From: Brasilonema sennae CENA114
GTDB taxonomy: Bacteria; Cyanobacteriota; Cyanobacteriia; Cyanobacteriales; Nostocaceae
DNA: 64,000 nucleotides
Assembly: GCF_006968745.1 (NCBI RefSeq)
Contig: NZ_CP030118.1
Coordinates: 4,154,577-4,218,576 of the forward strand
Direction: 5' to 3'
The notes below the pieces were generated by a model. That model searched no databases. It saw only the letters and a program-made list of their open reading frames with translations, and was not told the DNA's origin. Numbering within the stretch: the stretch's first letter is position 1; each line of letters opens with the position of its first letter. This document shows, in pieces, positions 9,229-18,675 of this stretch. Made by a program: the position numbers and the translations under genes.

Positions 9229-10077
9229 TTATCCTAATTCCAAACCAGTAATAGCAAAAACATTGTGCAAATTAATATTAGGTTGCTCTCCTTTGTACAT
9301 TCGTACACATTCATATGTATTCTTCATTTGATAATTTTCCAATAAGAGAATAGCGGCTTTATTGATATTAGGAACGTTTACATAAATAGTACTTCCTTCA
9401 CTATAAGTAGCTAAAGCTAATAATAACTTTTCTGCTATATCTTCATTTTCCGCAAATAAAGGGGCAATTTTAAAGCTATCTATAGCTTTTCTAATCACTC
9501 CATAACCTACCAAATCAGCATCGTTGATAATAGCGTAACCTTGCCCATGAGGTTGATTAATCCATGTTGAAAGAAAATCAGGACGATAACTAGGAAAATA
9601 TCGTCGATCATAATGACAAAGTTGATCAAAATCAATAGTTTTTAAATCTCTTACATCTGACGAGATTTTTCCGGTAATTATCCCTTGATAACCAAGATGA
9701 GAATAAACCGGTTTAAAACCAAATTTTTGATACTTATTAACTTGTTGTAATATGGCATCTAAACCTGCTGGTTGATTAGAAATTAACTTCAATGCTTCTT
9801 GCCATGTTTTTAAACCAAATCCCTTTTTTCGTTCTTCGGGTTTAACAATATAAAAACCAATAAAATTAAATTCAGCACTATATCGTAAGACAGAAATACA
9901 ACTAATAGGTTTACCGTTTAATTCTCCAATTAAAAACCCACCAGGATCGGCAATATAAAAATTATCAACATCATCAATACCCGGATTCCACCCCTCAGAA
10001 GCTACCCAACTTAAGGCAATTTTTAGATCATCTTTGGTCATGGGACGAACTCGAAAATTATCTTCTGTAATAGTCAT
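9229..10077 (-). CDS. GNAT-family N-acetyltransferase, two-domain YitH-like
   Basis: 282 residues. The N-terminal half has the GNAT fold signature, with a strand pair around GFLIGELNGKPISCISVLR and an acetyl-CoA-binding loop near EERKKGFGLKTW. The C-terminal half resembles the second domain of YitH-type acetyltransferases. The substrate is unknown. It reads opposite to the WD40 genes and is noticeably AT-rich, with AAA/TTA-type codons, compared with neighbours, which may indicate separate acquisition. The start is ATG at 10077. Confidence 0.78.
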   Translation of the reverse strand: MTITEDNFRVRPMTKDDLKIALSWVASEGWNPGIDDVDNFYIADPGGFLIGELNGKPISCISVLRYSAEFNFIGFYIVKPEERKKGFGLKTWQEALKLISNQPAGLDAILQQVNKYQKFGFKPVYSHLGYQGIITGKISSDVRDLKTIDFDQLCHYDRRYFPSYRPDFLSTWINQPHGQGYAIINDADLVGYGVIRKAIDSFKIAPLFAENEDIAEKLLLALATYSEGSTIYVNVPNINKAAILLLENYQMKNTYECVRMYKGEQPNINLHNVFAITGLELG

Positions 10078-10556
10078 TTTTGCTGTTGAAAATTATATTC
10101 TTCTGGTTTTAAAATTATCGTCGCATCTCGAATTATGGAGTGAATTCCATCTGCCACCACTAGCAATACGGTTCAGTTAAGGAATTTATTTGTTGAGCTA
10201 GGTAAGGGGAGTAGAGTTGCTGGGGGGAGAAAATAACTGATTTTTCTTCCCCTGCCTAAAGGTACTTATCCGAACTGTATTGGATGGTAGGCAATAGGTA
10301 GGGATGTGAGTACAACCTACCTTCATTATAACCAAATAAATCAAGCTTAAATTTCATCCGGTTAATAGCACGAGCTTCAGCCCGCATGGCAAAATGCTGG
10401 CTTCTGCTACCTCGCGCTTGCGCCCTTACAAACGATGTGGTTCATTTAGGTGAAAACTGCTTTAATATATCAACAGAGGCTTTATAAGCCTGAACTGGTT
10501 GAAAGTCATCTTGTCAATGGACAGCCACTAAAACGGTGTCATATTTAGAATACGTT
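10078..10556. other. Intergenic region between divergent acetyltransferase genes
   Basis: 479 bp without a credible gene. It presumably holds the divergent promoters of the two GNAT genes. The only recognisable content is the orphan WD40 fragment at 10359-10410, annotated separately, followed by a GCGCTTGCGCCC-type repeat scrap. Confidence 0.5.
10359..10410 (+). repeat. Orphan fragment of the WD40-coding unit
   Basis: About 52 bp match the 126-bp WD40 unit of the upstream genes with only a few substitutions (shared core GCACGAGCTTCAGCCC followed by ATGGCAAAATGCT). It is not in an open frame and lies 1.3 kb past the end of the second array, so it is a recombination or deletion scar. Confidence 0.75.
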
Positions 10557-11036
10557 ATGGAAATAAGGTTGTTTCGTACACAAGACACTGAGCAAATAGC
10601 ACAGCTATTCCACGAAACAGTGCGTGAAGTCAACATCCGCGATTACTCAAACAATCAAGTTAAAGCTTGGGCACCAGATGATATTGACTTTAGAAATTGG
10701 TCAGAAGTTTGTTTAAAAATATTTACCTACGTTGCAGATGAAGAGGGAATAATTGTTGGTTTTGGGGAGCTAGAACCCAATGGTCATATTAATTGCTTTT
10801 ACTGCCATAAAAACTATCAGCGTCGCGGAGTAGGGAGTCAAATCTATCAGGCAATTGAGGCAAAAGCATTGGAATTAGGGTTGGATCGGCTGTTTACTGA
10901 AGCGAGTATTACTGCAAAGCCATTTTTCCAGCATATGGGATTCTCAGTTGTCAAAGAACAACAAGTGACTCGTCGGGGGGAAACTTTCACTAATTATGTA
11001 ATGGAGAAGTTTTTAACAAGTTCAGACATTGCGTAA
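10557..11036 (+). CDS. GNAT-family N-acetyltransferase
   Basis: 159 residues from the ATG at 10557, chosen over the GTG at 10536 because related proteins begin MEIRLFR. The GNAT acetyl-CoA motif is clear (YQRRGVGSQIYQAIE, the Q/RxxGxG/A pattern), followed by a C-terminal strand with FTEASITAKPFFQHMGF. It probably acetylates a small molecule or protein amine; the substrate cannot be told from sequence. It is a single-gene unit, divergent from the GNAT gene at 9229. Confidence 0.82.
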   Translation: MEIRLFRTQDTEQIAQLFHETVREVNIRDYSNNQVKAWAPDDIDFRNWSEVCLKIFTYVADEEGIIVGFGELEPNGHINCFYCHKNYQRRGVGSQIYQAIEAKALELGLDRLFTEASITAKPFFQHMGFSVVKEQQVTRRGETFTNYVMEKFLTSSDIA

Positions 11037-11206
11037 TAGTAGCACAATAGATTGGCTCATTTATGATTTTCAAGTCAATCTTAATTGTGCCACCTTTAAG
11101 GTGCGTTTCCTCTGGAAGCCTCGCTTTGCAAGTCTTGCGCGTCTACGTTATTTCATTTCTATTTTGTGCGATCTATCCAAACAGATTAATGAATTTCAGC
11201 AACGTC

Positions 11207-11923
11207 CTATGTTTTAGAACGCACCATCAAACAATCATATTCAGTAACATAACCTTCAGGATTACGAAAGGCAGCAAATAAATCAGCAACCTCAAAACCC
11301 AGGGATTCATAATACCTTAAGGCATCCAAATATGAAGGTATGTTAATGTAATTAGCCCGTACAGATATTTCAGATTGCAAACACAGAATTTTATCTATGC
11401 ACTTACTTGCACCCTTAACAACTTCAATGTCATATCCTTGAGTATCCATTTTTAGAAAGATACGCGGCTCAGGCACTAAAGTGAGAATATCATCCAAAAG
11501 AGAGTCTAGAGCCTTGATCTTGACTTCACAGGAATTAACAGTTTTTGGCATACTAGCATTAGGCACTAGAAATGAACTCAGTTCTGAATAGGTGTTCAAA
11601 TTAAAGGTAGCCAAAGCATCCTCACTTCCAAGTCCCAAATCATATCCTCTCCAAAGGGTATCGTCTTTAAAGTTCTTTTGAAGAATGGGAAATATTTCTG
11701 GATGTGGCTCAAAACTAAGAATCTGTCCTTTATAGCCTAGTTTTCTGATGTTTTCTGCAAAGTAACCGATATTAGCTCCCACATCAAGAACACAATTAAT
11801 TCTTAATTTCTTCAAAAGAGCCGCTAAGTAAATTTGGTAAGAAAATCGACCTATTTTTTCTTCTACAGATTTGGGTATTTTATAGCCTGCCGAAATCAAA
11901 GAATAAGCTATGTCTCTCAACAT
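11207..11923 (-). CDS. FkbM-family methyltransferase
   Basis: 238 residues. The SAM-binding motif I is VLDVGANIGYFA at about residues 51-62. It is followed by an acidic strand end (ILSFEPHPEIF) and the FkbM-typical IFLKMDTQGYDIEVVKGA. Members O-methylate sugars or natural-product hydroxyls and often sit in glycan loci. Here the gene stands alone, so the acceptor is unknown. It ends converging on the GNAT gene upstream. Confidence 0.85.
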   Translation of the reverse strand: MLRDIAYSLISAGYKIPKSVEEKIGRFSYQIYLAALLKKLRINCVLDVGANIGYFAENIRKLGYKGQILSFEPHPEIFPILQKNFKDDTLWRGYDLGLGSEDALATFNLNTYSELSSFLVPNASMPKTVNSCEVKIKALDSLLDDILTLVPEPRIFLKMDTQGYDIEVVKGASKCIDKILCLQSEISVRANYINIPSYLDALRYYESLGFEVADLFAAFRNPEGYVTEYDCLMVRSKT

Positions 11924-12313
11924 TGTGCGACTTCCTTTAGCAACCTGGTAAATTTGTCAACAGTCAACAATAGACAGTGATCAAACCTCTGCTAAATGCA
12001 AAAATAATAGATATTGACCTTTCCTTTGATGCGTGCAACGCAAATCAAAAGGTAATAGAAACAGAGGTTTTGAGGGATTGCTTCAATATACACAGAGTTA
12101 TATTATCTTGTGCAATTGTTAGCGTCGAAATTCTAGCAATTACAAATACAGAAATGTTGAAGATAAATACAAAACTTTACAAGAATGGCTCCCTTATAAC
12201 GATTTGCATTTGAGTGCAATACATCTAAAGAGTTAAAAACCGCACCCTCGACGCAGATAAACGCAGATATGTATTTCATTTTGTCATAAATTTATCAATC
12301 AATCCAGTTCACC
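11924..12313. other. Intergenic region, nothing recognised
   Basis: 390 bp. A 78-codon GTG-initiated frame at 11977-12213 has no recognisable features and no Shine-Dalgarno sequence, and is not accepted as a gene. The FkbM promoter must lie in the left part. Confidence 0.4.
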
Positions 12314-13153
12314 TCACATCAAATTTTGATTCTTCGTTTTCACTCGTTGATATAATTCCTCCATTGCTTCAATAAAAGAATTATCCTTTTGCCAAAAAGC
12401 GGGGAAATCACCCTGTTTCTTAATCAAAATTGCAGAGACAGCGCTGGGAGTTGCAACTTCTATTGTTTGAGGTAATCGCTTTGTTCCTAACCAAAATTCT
12501 CTCGCACTTGGTTTTTGGTCAATCTGCTGTTTAGAAAGCTTTGTATACAAAGAAGTCGAGGCTTCTATCTTAACTTCTTTAGTATTGAGTTCCTCAGAAA
12601 GTGCTTTACCTAAAGGTGACTCAGCTAGTTTTGCTTGAAGTTCTGCTTTTGATAATCCCCGCAGTTCAAATAGCAAAAATGGATTCTGATCTAATTGGGA
12701 AGCAACGAGATAGTATACTCCAGCAATATGCTTGCAGGGATTAGCATAATCTGGACAAGAACATGAAGTTTTGAAGTCCTTTCTACTGTGAGGTAATAGA
12801 TATACTCCTAATTCTGAAAAAGAGTCTTCTATATTTTCTGGAACTTCGTTAAGCAGCAGTCGAGAAACGACACTTGCTTTAGATGAAAGTTGCTGGAGAA
12901 TTTCATTCCAACGTGTTTTGGCAATGGGAGTAATTTCAATCGAAATATTGTATGTTGGTTCTTTGTAAACACCAAAGTATGGATTAACTGACCCTTTGAC
13001 TATAGCCGTGATATAATTTTGCTCTATTTCAAAGCTCAACACTTTACCGCCACGGGCATAGGAACGTCCGCGTTGTAGTCTGGCGTCATCGGTAAAAGCT
13101 TCTAATGCGTTGATGAAGCGATCGCCCCACCAAGTTCGGCTAAATTTATTCAT
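12314..13153 (-). CDS. SWIM zinc-finger protein, partner of the SNF2 helicase
   Basis: 279 residues. The SWIM motif CxCxnCxH is plain at about residues 129-141 (CSCPDYANPCKH), preceded by a strand-rich N-terminal domain. SWIM fingers are predicted to bind DNA or protein, and in bacteria commonly occur beside SWI2/SNF2 ATPases. Only 3 bp separate it from the stop of the helicase gene upstream, so the two are almost certainly one operon and probably one complex. Confidence 0.88.
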   Translation of the reverse strand: MNKFSRTWWGDRFINALEAFTDDARLQRGRSYARGGKVLSFEIEQNYITAIVKGSVNPYFGVYKEPTYNISIEITPIAKTRWNEILQQLSSKASVVSRLLLNEVPENIEDSFSELGVYLLPHSRKDFKTSCSCPDYANPCKHIAGVYYLVASQLDQNPFLLFELRGLSKAELQAKLAESPLGKALSEELNTKEVKIEASTSLYTKLSKQQIDQKPSAREFWLGTKRLPQTIEVATPSAVSAILIKKQGDFPAFWQKDNSFIEAMEELYQRVKTKNQNLM

Positions 13154-13156
13154 AAA

Positions 13157-16100
13157 TCACTCCAAGATTGCGCTTCTATTGAGTGCAATGAGTTCTTGAA
13201 ATGCATCATTGTCCAATTCTGTCAACCACGATTCATCACTACCAACAACAGCAGCAGAAAGTTTTTTCTTATCTTCAATCATTTGGTCAATTCTCTCTTC
13301 TAAAGTACCAATGGCAACAAATTTATGGACAAAAACATTCTTCTTTTGACCAATACGAAAAGCGCGGTCAGTTGCTTGGTTCTCAACCGCTGGGTTCCAC
13401 CAACGATCAAAATGAAAAACATGGTTAGCTTTCGTAAGAGTAATACCAACGCCACCAGCTTTGAGAGATAATATAAAAATAGATGATTCTGTTTCTGGCT
13501 CTTGAAATTCTGCAATCATGTTCTCTCGTCTTTGGCGGCTAGTACCTCCGTGTAAATAGTATGTATTGCAGTGCAAAGTCTGTTTGAGATATTTTTCTAC
13601 ATTTTCGCAAATTTCAGTAAATTGACTAAAAATGAGGAGGCTTTCTCCTTCTGATAAAGCTTCTTCCACCATCTCGGCTAAACGACTCAATTTATGAGAA
13701 CGTTCCGGTAGAAACTCACTTCCATCTTGTAAAAATTGTGCTGGATGGTTGCAAATCTGCTTTAATTTCATCAATGTAGAGAGAATTAATCCTTTGCGTT
13801 GAATCCCATCTGCTGTTTTCAGTTTTTCCTCTACATCTTTCACAACCACTTCGTAGAGTGAGGCTTGTTCCTTTGTCAAATTCGTGTAGAGTTTTTGTTC
13901 TACTTTATCTGGTAGATCATTGATGATAGATTGGTCAGTTTTGACACGCCGTAGAATCAATGGTTCAACTAACTTCTTCAGGGTAGTTGATTTTATTTTG
14001 TCATTCTCCTTTTGAATGGGAATCTCAAAAGACTTACGAAACTGTGCCTCTTTCCCCAAGTAACCAGGATTCAGAAAGTTAAAAATTGACCACAAATCTA
14101 GCAAGCGATTTTCAACAGGAGTTCCTGTTAATGCCAGTCGGTGTTTTGCTGATAATTTTAAAACTGCTTTAGTTTGTGCAGCTTTGGGGTTTTTAATATT
14201 TTGCGCTTCATCCACTACTACCCGCTGCCACTTCATGCTACTTAGTAGCTTTTCATCTTTGCGAGCCAGAGTAAAGGAGGTAATCACCACATCATGCTGT
14301 AAACTCGCTGCTTTAAAATCTGCTTCCTGCTGAATACGGTTACTACCGTGATGCACCATTGTTTTAAGATGAGGTGCAAACTTAGCAATTTCTTTCTGCC
14401 AGTTTCCCACAACTGAAGTCGGGGCAATTAATAGTGTAGGCAGTAGCGGGGATGAGAAGCCAGCGTCGTGTTGAGGCGATTGGCGTGAGGATGAGGAAGG
14501 AATTTCTCCCCCCACTTCCCCTACTCCCCCTACTCCCCCTACTCCCTCTACTTCCCCATCTCTCTCCTGCACGAGTCTAGCAATAACCTGCACCGACTTG
14601 CCCAAGCCCATATCGTCTGCCAGACAGCCATTCAATCCTAATCTTTCCAAGTATTGCAACCATGAGACGCCACGCTTTTGGTACTCGCGGAGATTTCCTT
14701 GCAATTGTGACAGTTCAGAAATGGGTTCCAACCGACTTTTGTCTTGCAACTTTGCCATTGTCTCAGACAAAAATTGGTCATATTCAAATTCCCACTCTTC
14801 ACCCACTTCAGCATTACGTTGCAGGAACTCTAGCATCGTCATTTCTGATTTTTCATCAGCGTGTGACTGCCAAAATTCTAGGAACTGCTGCATTTTATCT
14901 CGGTCTAGTTCCATCCACTGACCGCGAAAATGTACCAGTGGAGCCTTAGAATTAATAAGTTGTTGCCATTCTTGCGGAGTAACGGCTTTGTCACCAATTG
15001 CCAATTCGTATTGATACTCCACCAACGAGTCAAGGCTGAAATAGCTTTTTGTCTGGCTTTTCGTTGCGGATAGTTTACTACCAGACGCCTTGAGGCGAAT
15101 TTTTGCCCGACGGCGACCTGCAGGAGTATACCAAGCCGGTACAATGATTTTGAAACCAGCATCTTCCAGCACCCAAGCACTTTCTTTGAGGAAGTCAAAA
15201 GCCTGTTCTAGGGTGAGTTGCAATCCTGTGGGATATTGTGTTTCCAATCCCTCCCATAGCTGAGGATACATCCGCGCTGCGTAGCCGAGATTCAGTAGCA
15301 AATCTGTTTCAAAACCCTTACCAAATTGCTTGTGTACCCCTATTTTGGTTTTTTGACTCATTGTCCAGTAGTCAGCCAGCGCTAGTTTCAAAGAGGGATC
15401 TTGCTTGCTAGCTACAAGGAATTGAATCTGCCAGTTGTCTATTGCGTCTGAAGCAGGAGAATGCAACTGAAAGCAGAGATGAAACGCAGAGTCGCTTTGG
15501 GTACGGGTAATTTTAGTTTTCCATGTCAACCATTGCTGATATTGTTCTAAAGCAGCATCTGTTGTCTGTGGGTTGTGACTGTTTGGACGTAAGCAATCGT
15601 GGACGAGAGAATCAGCAATTTGTTTATCAAAAGCAGCTGTTGAGGGTGTATGGGTGACTATATCGTTAACAAGAGACTCACTGAAGTGACGTAAAAGATT
15701 TTCTTTATCAAAGAATTCTATTGGATCACTTGCTGTTACCGAACCGGCCACACAAATCAGTGGCATATATTCAACGTATTTTTTCAGGTTTGATTCGTAT
15801 TGTTCAGAAATAATTTCCCAATTTGTGTAGATTTCAAATGGTTGCGTTTGCGGAGTTTTTGTCTTGCCTTTTTTACTAGTCTTAGTAACGGTCGTTTCTA
15901 ACTCACGGTATTTCAGTGCTGGAATATACTGGTCTTTAAGAATAAACTGCTTAAATGCTTGAGTATAGTGATACCAAAATAGGAGATCTGAACCAAGTTG
16001 AATCTCGCCTGAACTGTATAATGCTAAAAAGTGGATTTCGTTGAGGAGTTTGATAACATTGATAGCTTTTGAGACTCGATAAGAACCAGTTTTAACTGAC

Positions 16101-16456
16101 ACTACAGCCTCATAACAGTCTACCTGCCAGTATTGAAACCCTTCGTATTCTTCAGGAAGGTCTATTTCTAGATACTTGATTAATTCTGGTGAGGGAATGG
16201 GCTGATTATTCGTTGTTGGTAGAGCAAAATATTTAGCAGATATACGTTCGTTTAAGGTAGCTGCTGGTTCTTTGATTCCTAATTCTTGAGCTAAAAAGGT
16301 CACCAATTCATCCTGTGCTAGATGTCCAGGGTGAATTTGTTGATTTTTCTGACCACGTTTTTTGACTTCAGGGGTTTCTACCCACAGATAAAAAGACCCA
16401 GGTTGTATAAAATCAGCCGCTGCGTTGGGTATCCACGTACCATGAATAACTTTCAT
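13157..16456 (-). CDS. SNF2/SWI2-family DEAD-box helicase (with SNF2-associated N-terminal domain)
   Basis: 1099 residues. The N-terminal ~550 residues match the bacterial SNF2-associated region. The ATPase has motif I DDMGLGKS at ~612-619, motif II DEAQ at ~747, an SNF2_N core, and a C-terminal helicase domain with YLHGGTSRQRR, AGGVGITLTKANHV and QATDRAFRIGQKK (~1030). It is a DNA-dependent translocase, probably remodelling protein-DNA or R-loop structures. Residues ~632-665, between motifs I and Ia, are a Gly/Val/Glu then Ser-rich insert encoded by a CTCCCCCTA-type minisatellite. The start is ATG at 16456. It is first in a two-gene operon with the SWIM protein. Confidence 0.9.
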   Translation of the reverse strand: MKVIHGTWIPNAAADFIQPGSFYLWVETPEVKKRGQKNQQIHPGHLAQDELVTFLAQELGIKEPAATLNERISAKYFALPTTNNQPIPSPELIKYLEIDLPEEYEGFQYWQVDCYEAVVSVKTGSYRVSKAINVIKLLNEIHFLALYSSGEIQLGSDLLFWYHYTQAFKQFILKDQYIPALKYRELETTVTKTSKKGKTKTPQTQPFEIYTNWEIISEQYESNLKKYVEYMPLICVAGSVTASDPIEFFDKENLLRHFSESLVNDIVTHTPSTAAFDKQIADSLVHDCLRPNSHNPQTTDAALEQYQQWLTWKTKITRTQSDSAFHLCFQLHSPASDAIDNWQIQFLVASKQDPSLKLALADYWTMSQKTKIGVHKQFGKGFETDLLLNLGYAARMYPQLWEGLETQYPTGLQLTLEQAFDFLKESAWVLEDAGFKIIVPAWYTPAGRRRAKIRLKASGSKLSATKSQTKSYFSLDSLVEYQYELAIGDKAVTPQEWQQLINSKAPLVHFRGQWMELDRDKMQQFLEFWQSHADEKSEMTMLEFLQRNAEVGEEWEFEYDQFLSETMAKLQDKSRLEPISELSQLQGNLREYQKRGVSWLQYLERLGLNGCLADDMGLGKSVQVIARLVQERDGEVEGVGGVGGVGEVGGEIPSSSSRQSPQHDAGFSSPLLPTLLIAPTSVVGNWQKEIAKFAPHLKTMVHHGSNRIQQEADFKAASLQHDVVITSFTLARKDEKLLSSMKWQRVVVDEAQNIKNPKAAQTKAVLKLSAKHRLALTGTPVENRLLDLWSIFNFLNPGYLGKEAQFRKSFEIPIQKENDKIKSTTLKKLVEPLILRRVKTDQSIINDLPDKVEQKLYTNLTKEQASLYEVVVKDVEEKLKTADGIQRKGLILSTLMKLKQICNHPAQFLQDGSEFLPERSHKLSRLAEMVEEALSEGESLLIFSQFTEICENVEKYLKQTLHCNTYYLHGGTSRQRRENMIAEFQEPETESSIFILSLKAGGVGITLTKANHVFHFDRWWNPAVENQATDRAFRIGQKKNVFVHKFVAIGTLEERIDQMIEDKKKLSAAVVGSDESWLTELDNDAFQELIALNRSAILE

Positions 16457-16577
16457 GAGTGCACGCTTTTGGTTATTCTAGAATTTTTAGAGGGTCTAGA
16501 TTACTTTACCAAAAGTAGGTATGAAGTCTTACAGAATTATCCAAAAAATTCAGATTTTGTTTGCAAAGCCCCTATAC

Positions 16578-16730
16578 CTAGACATCACGGGCTTTTAAAA
16601 AATTATAGATTGCAAGAGTAATAGCTAAAACTAACGCGATATGAATCAGATTTCCAGCAATGTGAAGTACTAGACCCAATACCCAAAAAGCAAACAGTAG
16701 AACGACAAGACCCCAAAGTATGCCTAACAT
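16578..16730 (-). CDS. Small two-helix membrane protein, lmo0937 family (DUF5670)
   Basis: 50 residues starting MLGILWGLVVLLFAFW, with a second hydrophobic helix (HIALVLAITLAIYNFLKA). Length and sequence match the lmo0937/DUF5670 family of unknown function. The in-frame extension to 16820 is ignored because family members start at this Met and the extension is not conserved in style. It is a single gene. Confidence 0.78.
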   Translation of the reverse strand: MLGILWGLVVLLFAFWVLGLVLHIAGNLIHIALVLAITLAIYNFLKARDV

Positions 16731-17172
16731 AATTTTCGATTCCGATTTGTAGAGGATTTCTACCAGAGTAATTCCAATTGACTGACAAAAAATAATTTCT
16801 ATACAAATTTTTAAACACACTCATCGATTCGGGTATGCTTGCTTTCGCCTGACAGCTTGAGCCGCTCTAGACGTGCGCTTTGCGCATACGCCAGTCGCCA
16901 GGGCGTGGAAAAACGCCTTATGCGCACTGAAAGGCTTGATTTGGACGTATTCCTAATTTGGTGTTTGCGTCAAGAGATTTTTGTTATACCCATATTGATG
17001 TAATCTAGATTCAGTGGATAGACGCTTCTCCTGTCGGAGACGCTACGCGAACGTCTTGTCGCAAACATCGCTCTACCTCTGACTCGGTAATTCCACAACA
17101 GATTTCTCTCTCGTAGATGATACGTCAGATAGTGCTTGCATCTGACTCAGTTCAACTTGCAATTTTTGACAC
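16731..17172. other. Repeat-bearing intergenic region upstream of the P450 gene
   Basis: About 440 bp. It contains GCGCTTTGCGCATACGCC-type repeat debris at ~16860-16930 and a TCTCCTGTCGGAGACGCTAC stem-loop repeat at ~17027-17046, both of interspersed Nostocales type. No gene is supported. Confidence 0.5.
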
Positions 17173-17178
17173 AAGGAG
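17173..17178 (+). promoter_or_regulatory. Shine-Dalgarno that fixes the P450 start at 17186
   Basis: AAGGAG ends 7 nt before ATG 17186. The upstream in-frame start at 17117 has no such signal, and its extra 23 residues do not resemble a P450 N-terminus. Confidence 0.75.
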
Positions 17179-17185
17179 ATTTGTC

Positions 17186-18322
17186 ATGACTAGCGATTTA
17201 CAATTCCGACCCACCGATCCACAATTCCTGCTCAATCCTTATCCCTGGTTAGCTAAAATGCGTCAGGAAGCGCCGGTTTTCTATGACAAAGAGCAGCAAG
17301 CTTGGATGGTGTTTCGCTATGACGATGTGGAACGAGTATCAAGCCAATGGAAAACCTTTTCATCTAAATCCCCGAAACCCCTTGGTCGAGAAGATTTTAC
17401 TCAGGATTTAATCCACACCGATCCGCCTAAACATCAGTCACTACGCACTCTCGTACAAAAGGTGTTTACTCCCAATCGAGTCGAAGCACTAGCACCTCGG
17501 ATTACCGAACTGACTCACGAGTTGCTGGATCAAATGAAGCAACACAAACAGGTCGATTTAATCCAAGCTTTCTCCTCACCTCTGCCGATCATCGTGATTG
17601 GAGAAATTCTCGGTGTACCCCTTGAAGACCGAGAAAACTTCAAGCACTGGTCTGACGGGGTATTAGGTAGCGATCCAACAGCAATAAAAAATATGGCTGA
17701 CTATTTCCGCCAATTACTCAAGGAGCGGCGATCCCATCCAGGCCAAGATTTGATCAGCGATTTAATTGCGGCTTATGAAGAGGGAGAAAAGTTAACTGGA
17801 CAGGAAGTGGTTGATTTTTGCATCCTACTGTTGACCGCCGGGAATGAGACTACAACTAACTTGATTACCAATACGATTTGGTGTCTGCATGAGCATCCCG
17901 ATGAAAACCAACGCCTACTCCACGACTTGTCTCTATTACCGAGTGCAATTGAGGAAGTACTGCGTTATTATTCCCCGATTACTTTTTTAAATCGATTCAC
18001 CCAAGTAGAAACCCAAATTGGAGATCAAACAATTCCTCCTGGGCAACTTGTGCACCCATGGCTAACATCTGCCAATCGAGATGAACTTCACTTTGAGAAT
18101 GCTGATCGCTTCATCATTGATCGAGAACCGAATAAACATTTTGCCTTTGGGAATGGCATTCATTTCTGTTTGGGCGCACCTTTAACTCGACTAGAAGCCA
18201 AGATTGGGCTTAAAGCTTTACTCTCAGAATTTCCTAACCTCCGCGTTGACTCAAAAGAGCCTCTTAAACCAATTCCCAACATCAGAGTACATGGACTAGA
18301 AAGCTTGAGTGTTTTGTTATAG
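17186..18322 (+). CDS. Cytochrome P450 (class I bacterial type)
   Basis: 378 residues, beginning MTSDLQFRPTDPQFL. The I-helix oxygen-activation motif is AGNETTTN, the K-helix ExxR is EEVLRYYSP, and the heme loop is FAFGNGIHFCLGAPL with Cys328. It is a soluble monooxygenase needing ferredoxin and reductase from elsewhere. It is 3-9 kb upstream of two other P450s in the PKS/FAAL cluster but differs clearly from them, and is separated from that cluster by unrelated genes. Membership of the pathway is only possible. Confidence 0.93.
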   Translation: MTSDLQFRPTDPQFLLNPYPWLAKMRQEAPVFYDKEQQAWMVFRYDDVERVSSQWKTFSSKSPKPLGREDFTQDLIHTDPPKHQSLRTLVQKVFTPNRVEALAPRITELTHELLDQMKQHKQVDLIQAFSSPLPIIVIGEILGVPLEDRENFKHWSDGVLGSDPTAIKNMADYFRQLLKERRSHPGQDLISDLIAAYEEGEKLTGQEVVDFCILLLTAGNETTTNLITNTIWCLHEHPDENQRLLHDLSLLPSAIEEVLRYYSPITFLNRFTQVETQIGDQTIPPGQLVHPWLTSANRDELHFENADRFIIDREPNKHFAFGNGIHFCLGAPLTRLEAKIGLKALLSEFPNLRVDSKEPLKPIPNIRVHGLESLSVLL

Positions 18323-18675
18323 AAAACAAATCAGCCCTGCTCTGAAAGTGGAGCGATCCTTTCCTTTGACCGACCCCCGGTTTGCAATACTGCTCGGTTA
18401 ATGAGGCTTTGCCAAACCCAACAAAACCAACATTTTGTGGCGTCGGGTCGCACCGTTTGTTGGTGACACCTCCCTTCGGGGGACACCCCATAAATTGAAG
18501 ATATAGATCCCCGACTTTTTGGAGAAGTCGGGAGTCTTGTTTTCATGTAAGCGCAAGCGCACGCCAGAGGCTAACGCGCAGGGTGCCCGCAGCGGCTCAG
18601 GATTTAGGACTGCGATATCATATACAAGTGTGTAAGTCCCAAAATATTGAAATACTTACTTAATAGTGTCAATTA
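18323..18675. other. Repeat-rich spacer between convergent genes
   Basis: 353 bp between the convergent P450 and LssY_C genes. It contains a CAAACCCAACAAAACC-type repeat near 18410-18430, a CTCCCTTCGGGGGA hairpin at ~18470, the CCCGACTT hairpin annotated separately, and a GCGCAAGCGCACGCC repeat at ~18552. No gene is seen. Confidence 0.55.
18510..18532. terminator. CCCGACTT hairpin, probable bidirectional terminator/repeat
   Basis: Arms 18510-18517 and 18525-18532 (8 bp, 7-nt loop). A longer copy of the same motif occurs at 51787-51820, so it is a dispersed repeat. Its position between convergent genes suits a terminator. Confidence 0.55.

Noticed and set aside
11977..12213. 78-codon frame
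   Set aside because: GTG start, no Shine-Dalgarno sequence, no recognisable features, and composition like the surrounding spacer.
17117..17185. Upstream in-frame extension of the P450 gene
   Set aside because: AAGGAG at 17173-17178 supports ATG 17186, and the extension does not resemble a P450 N-terminus.
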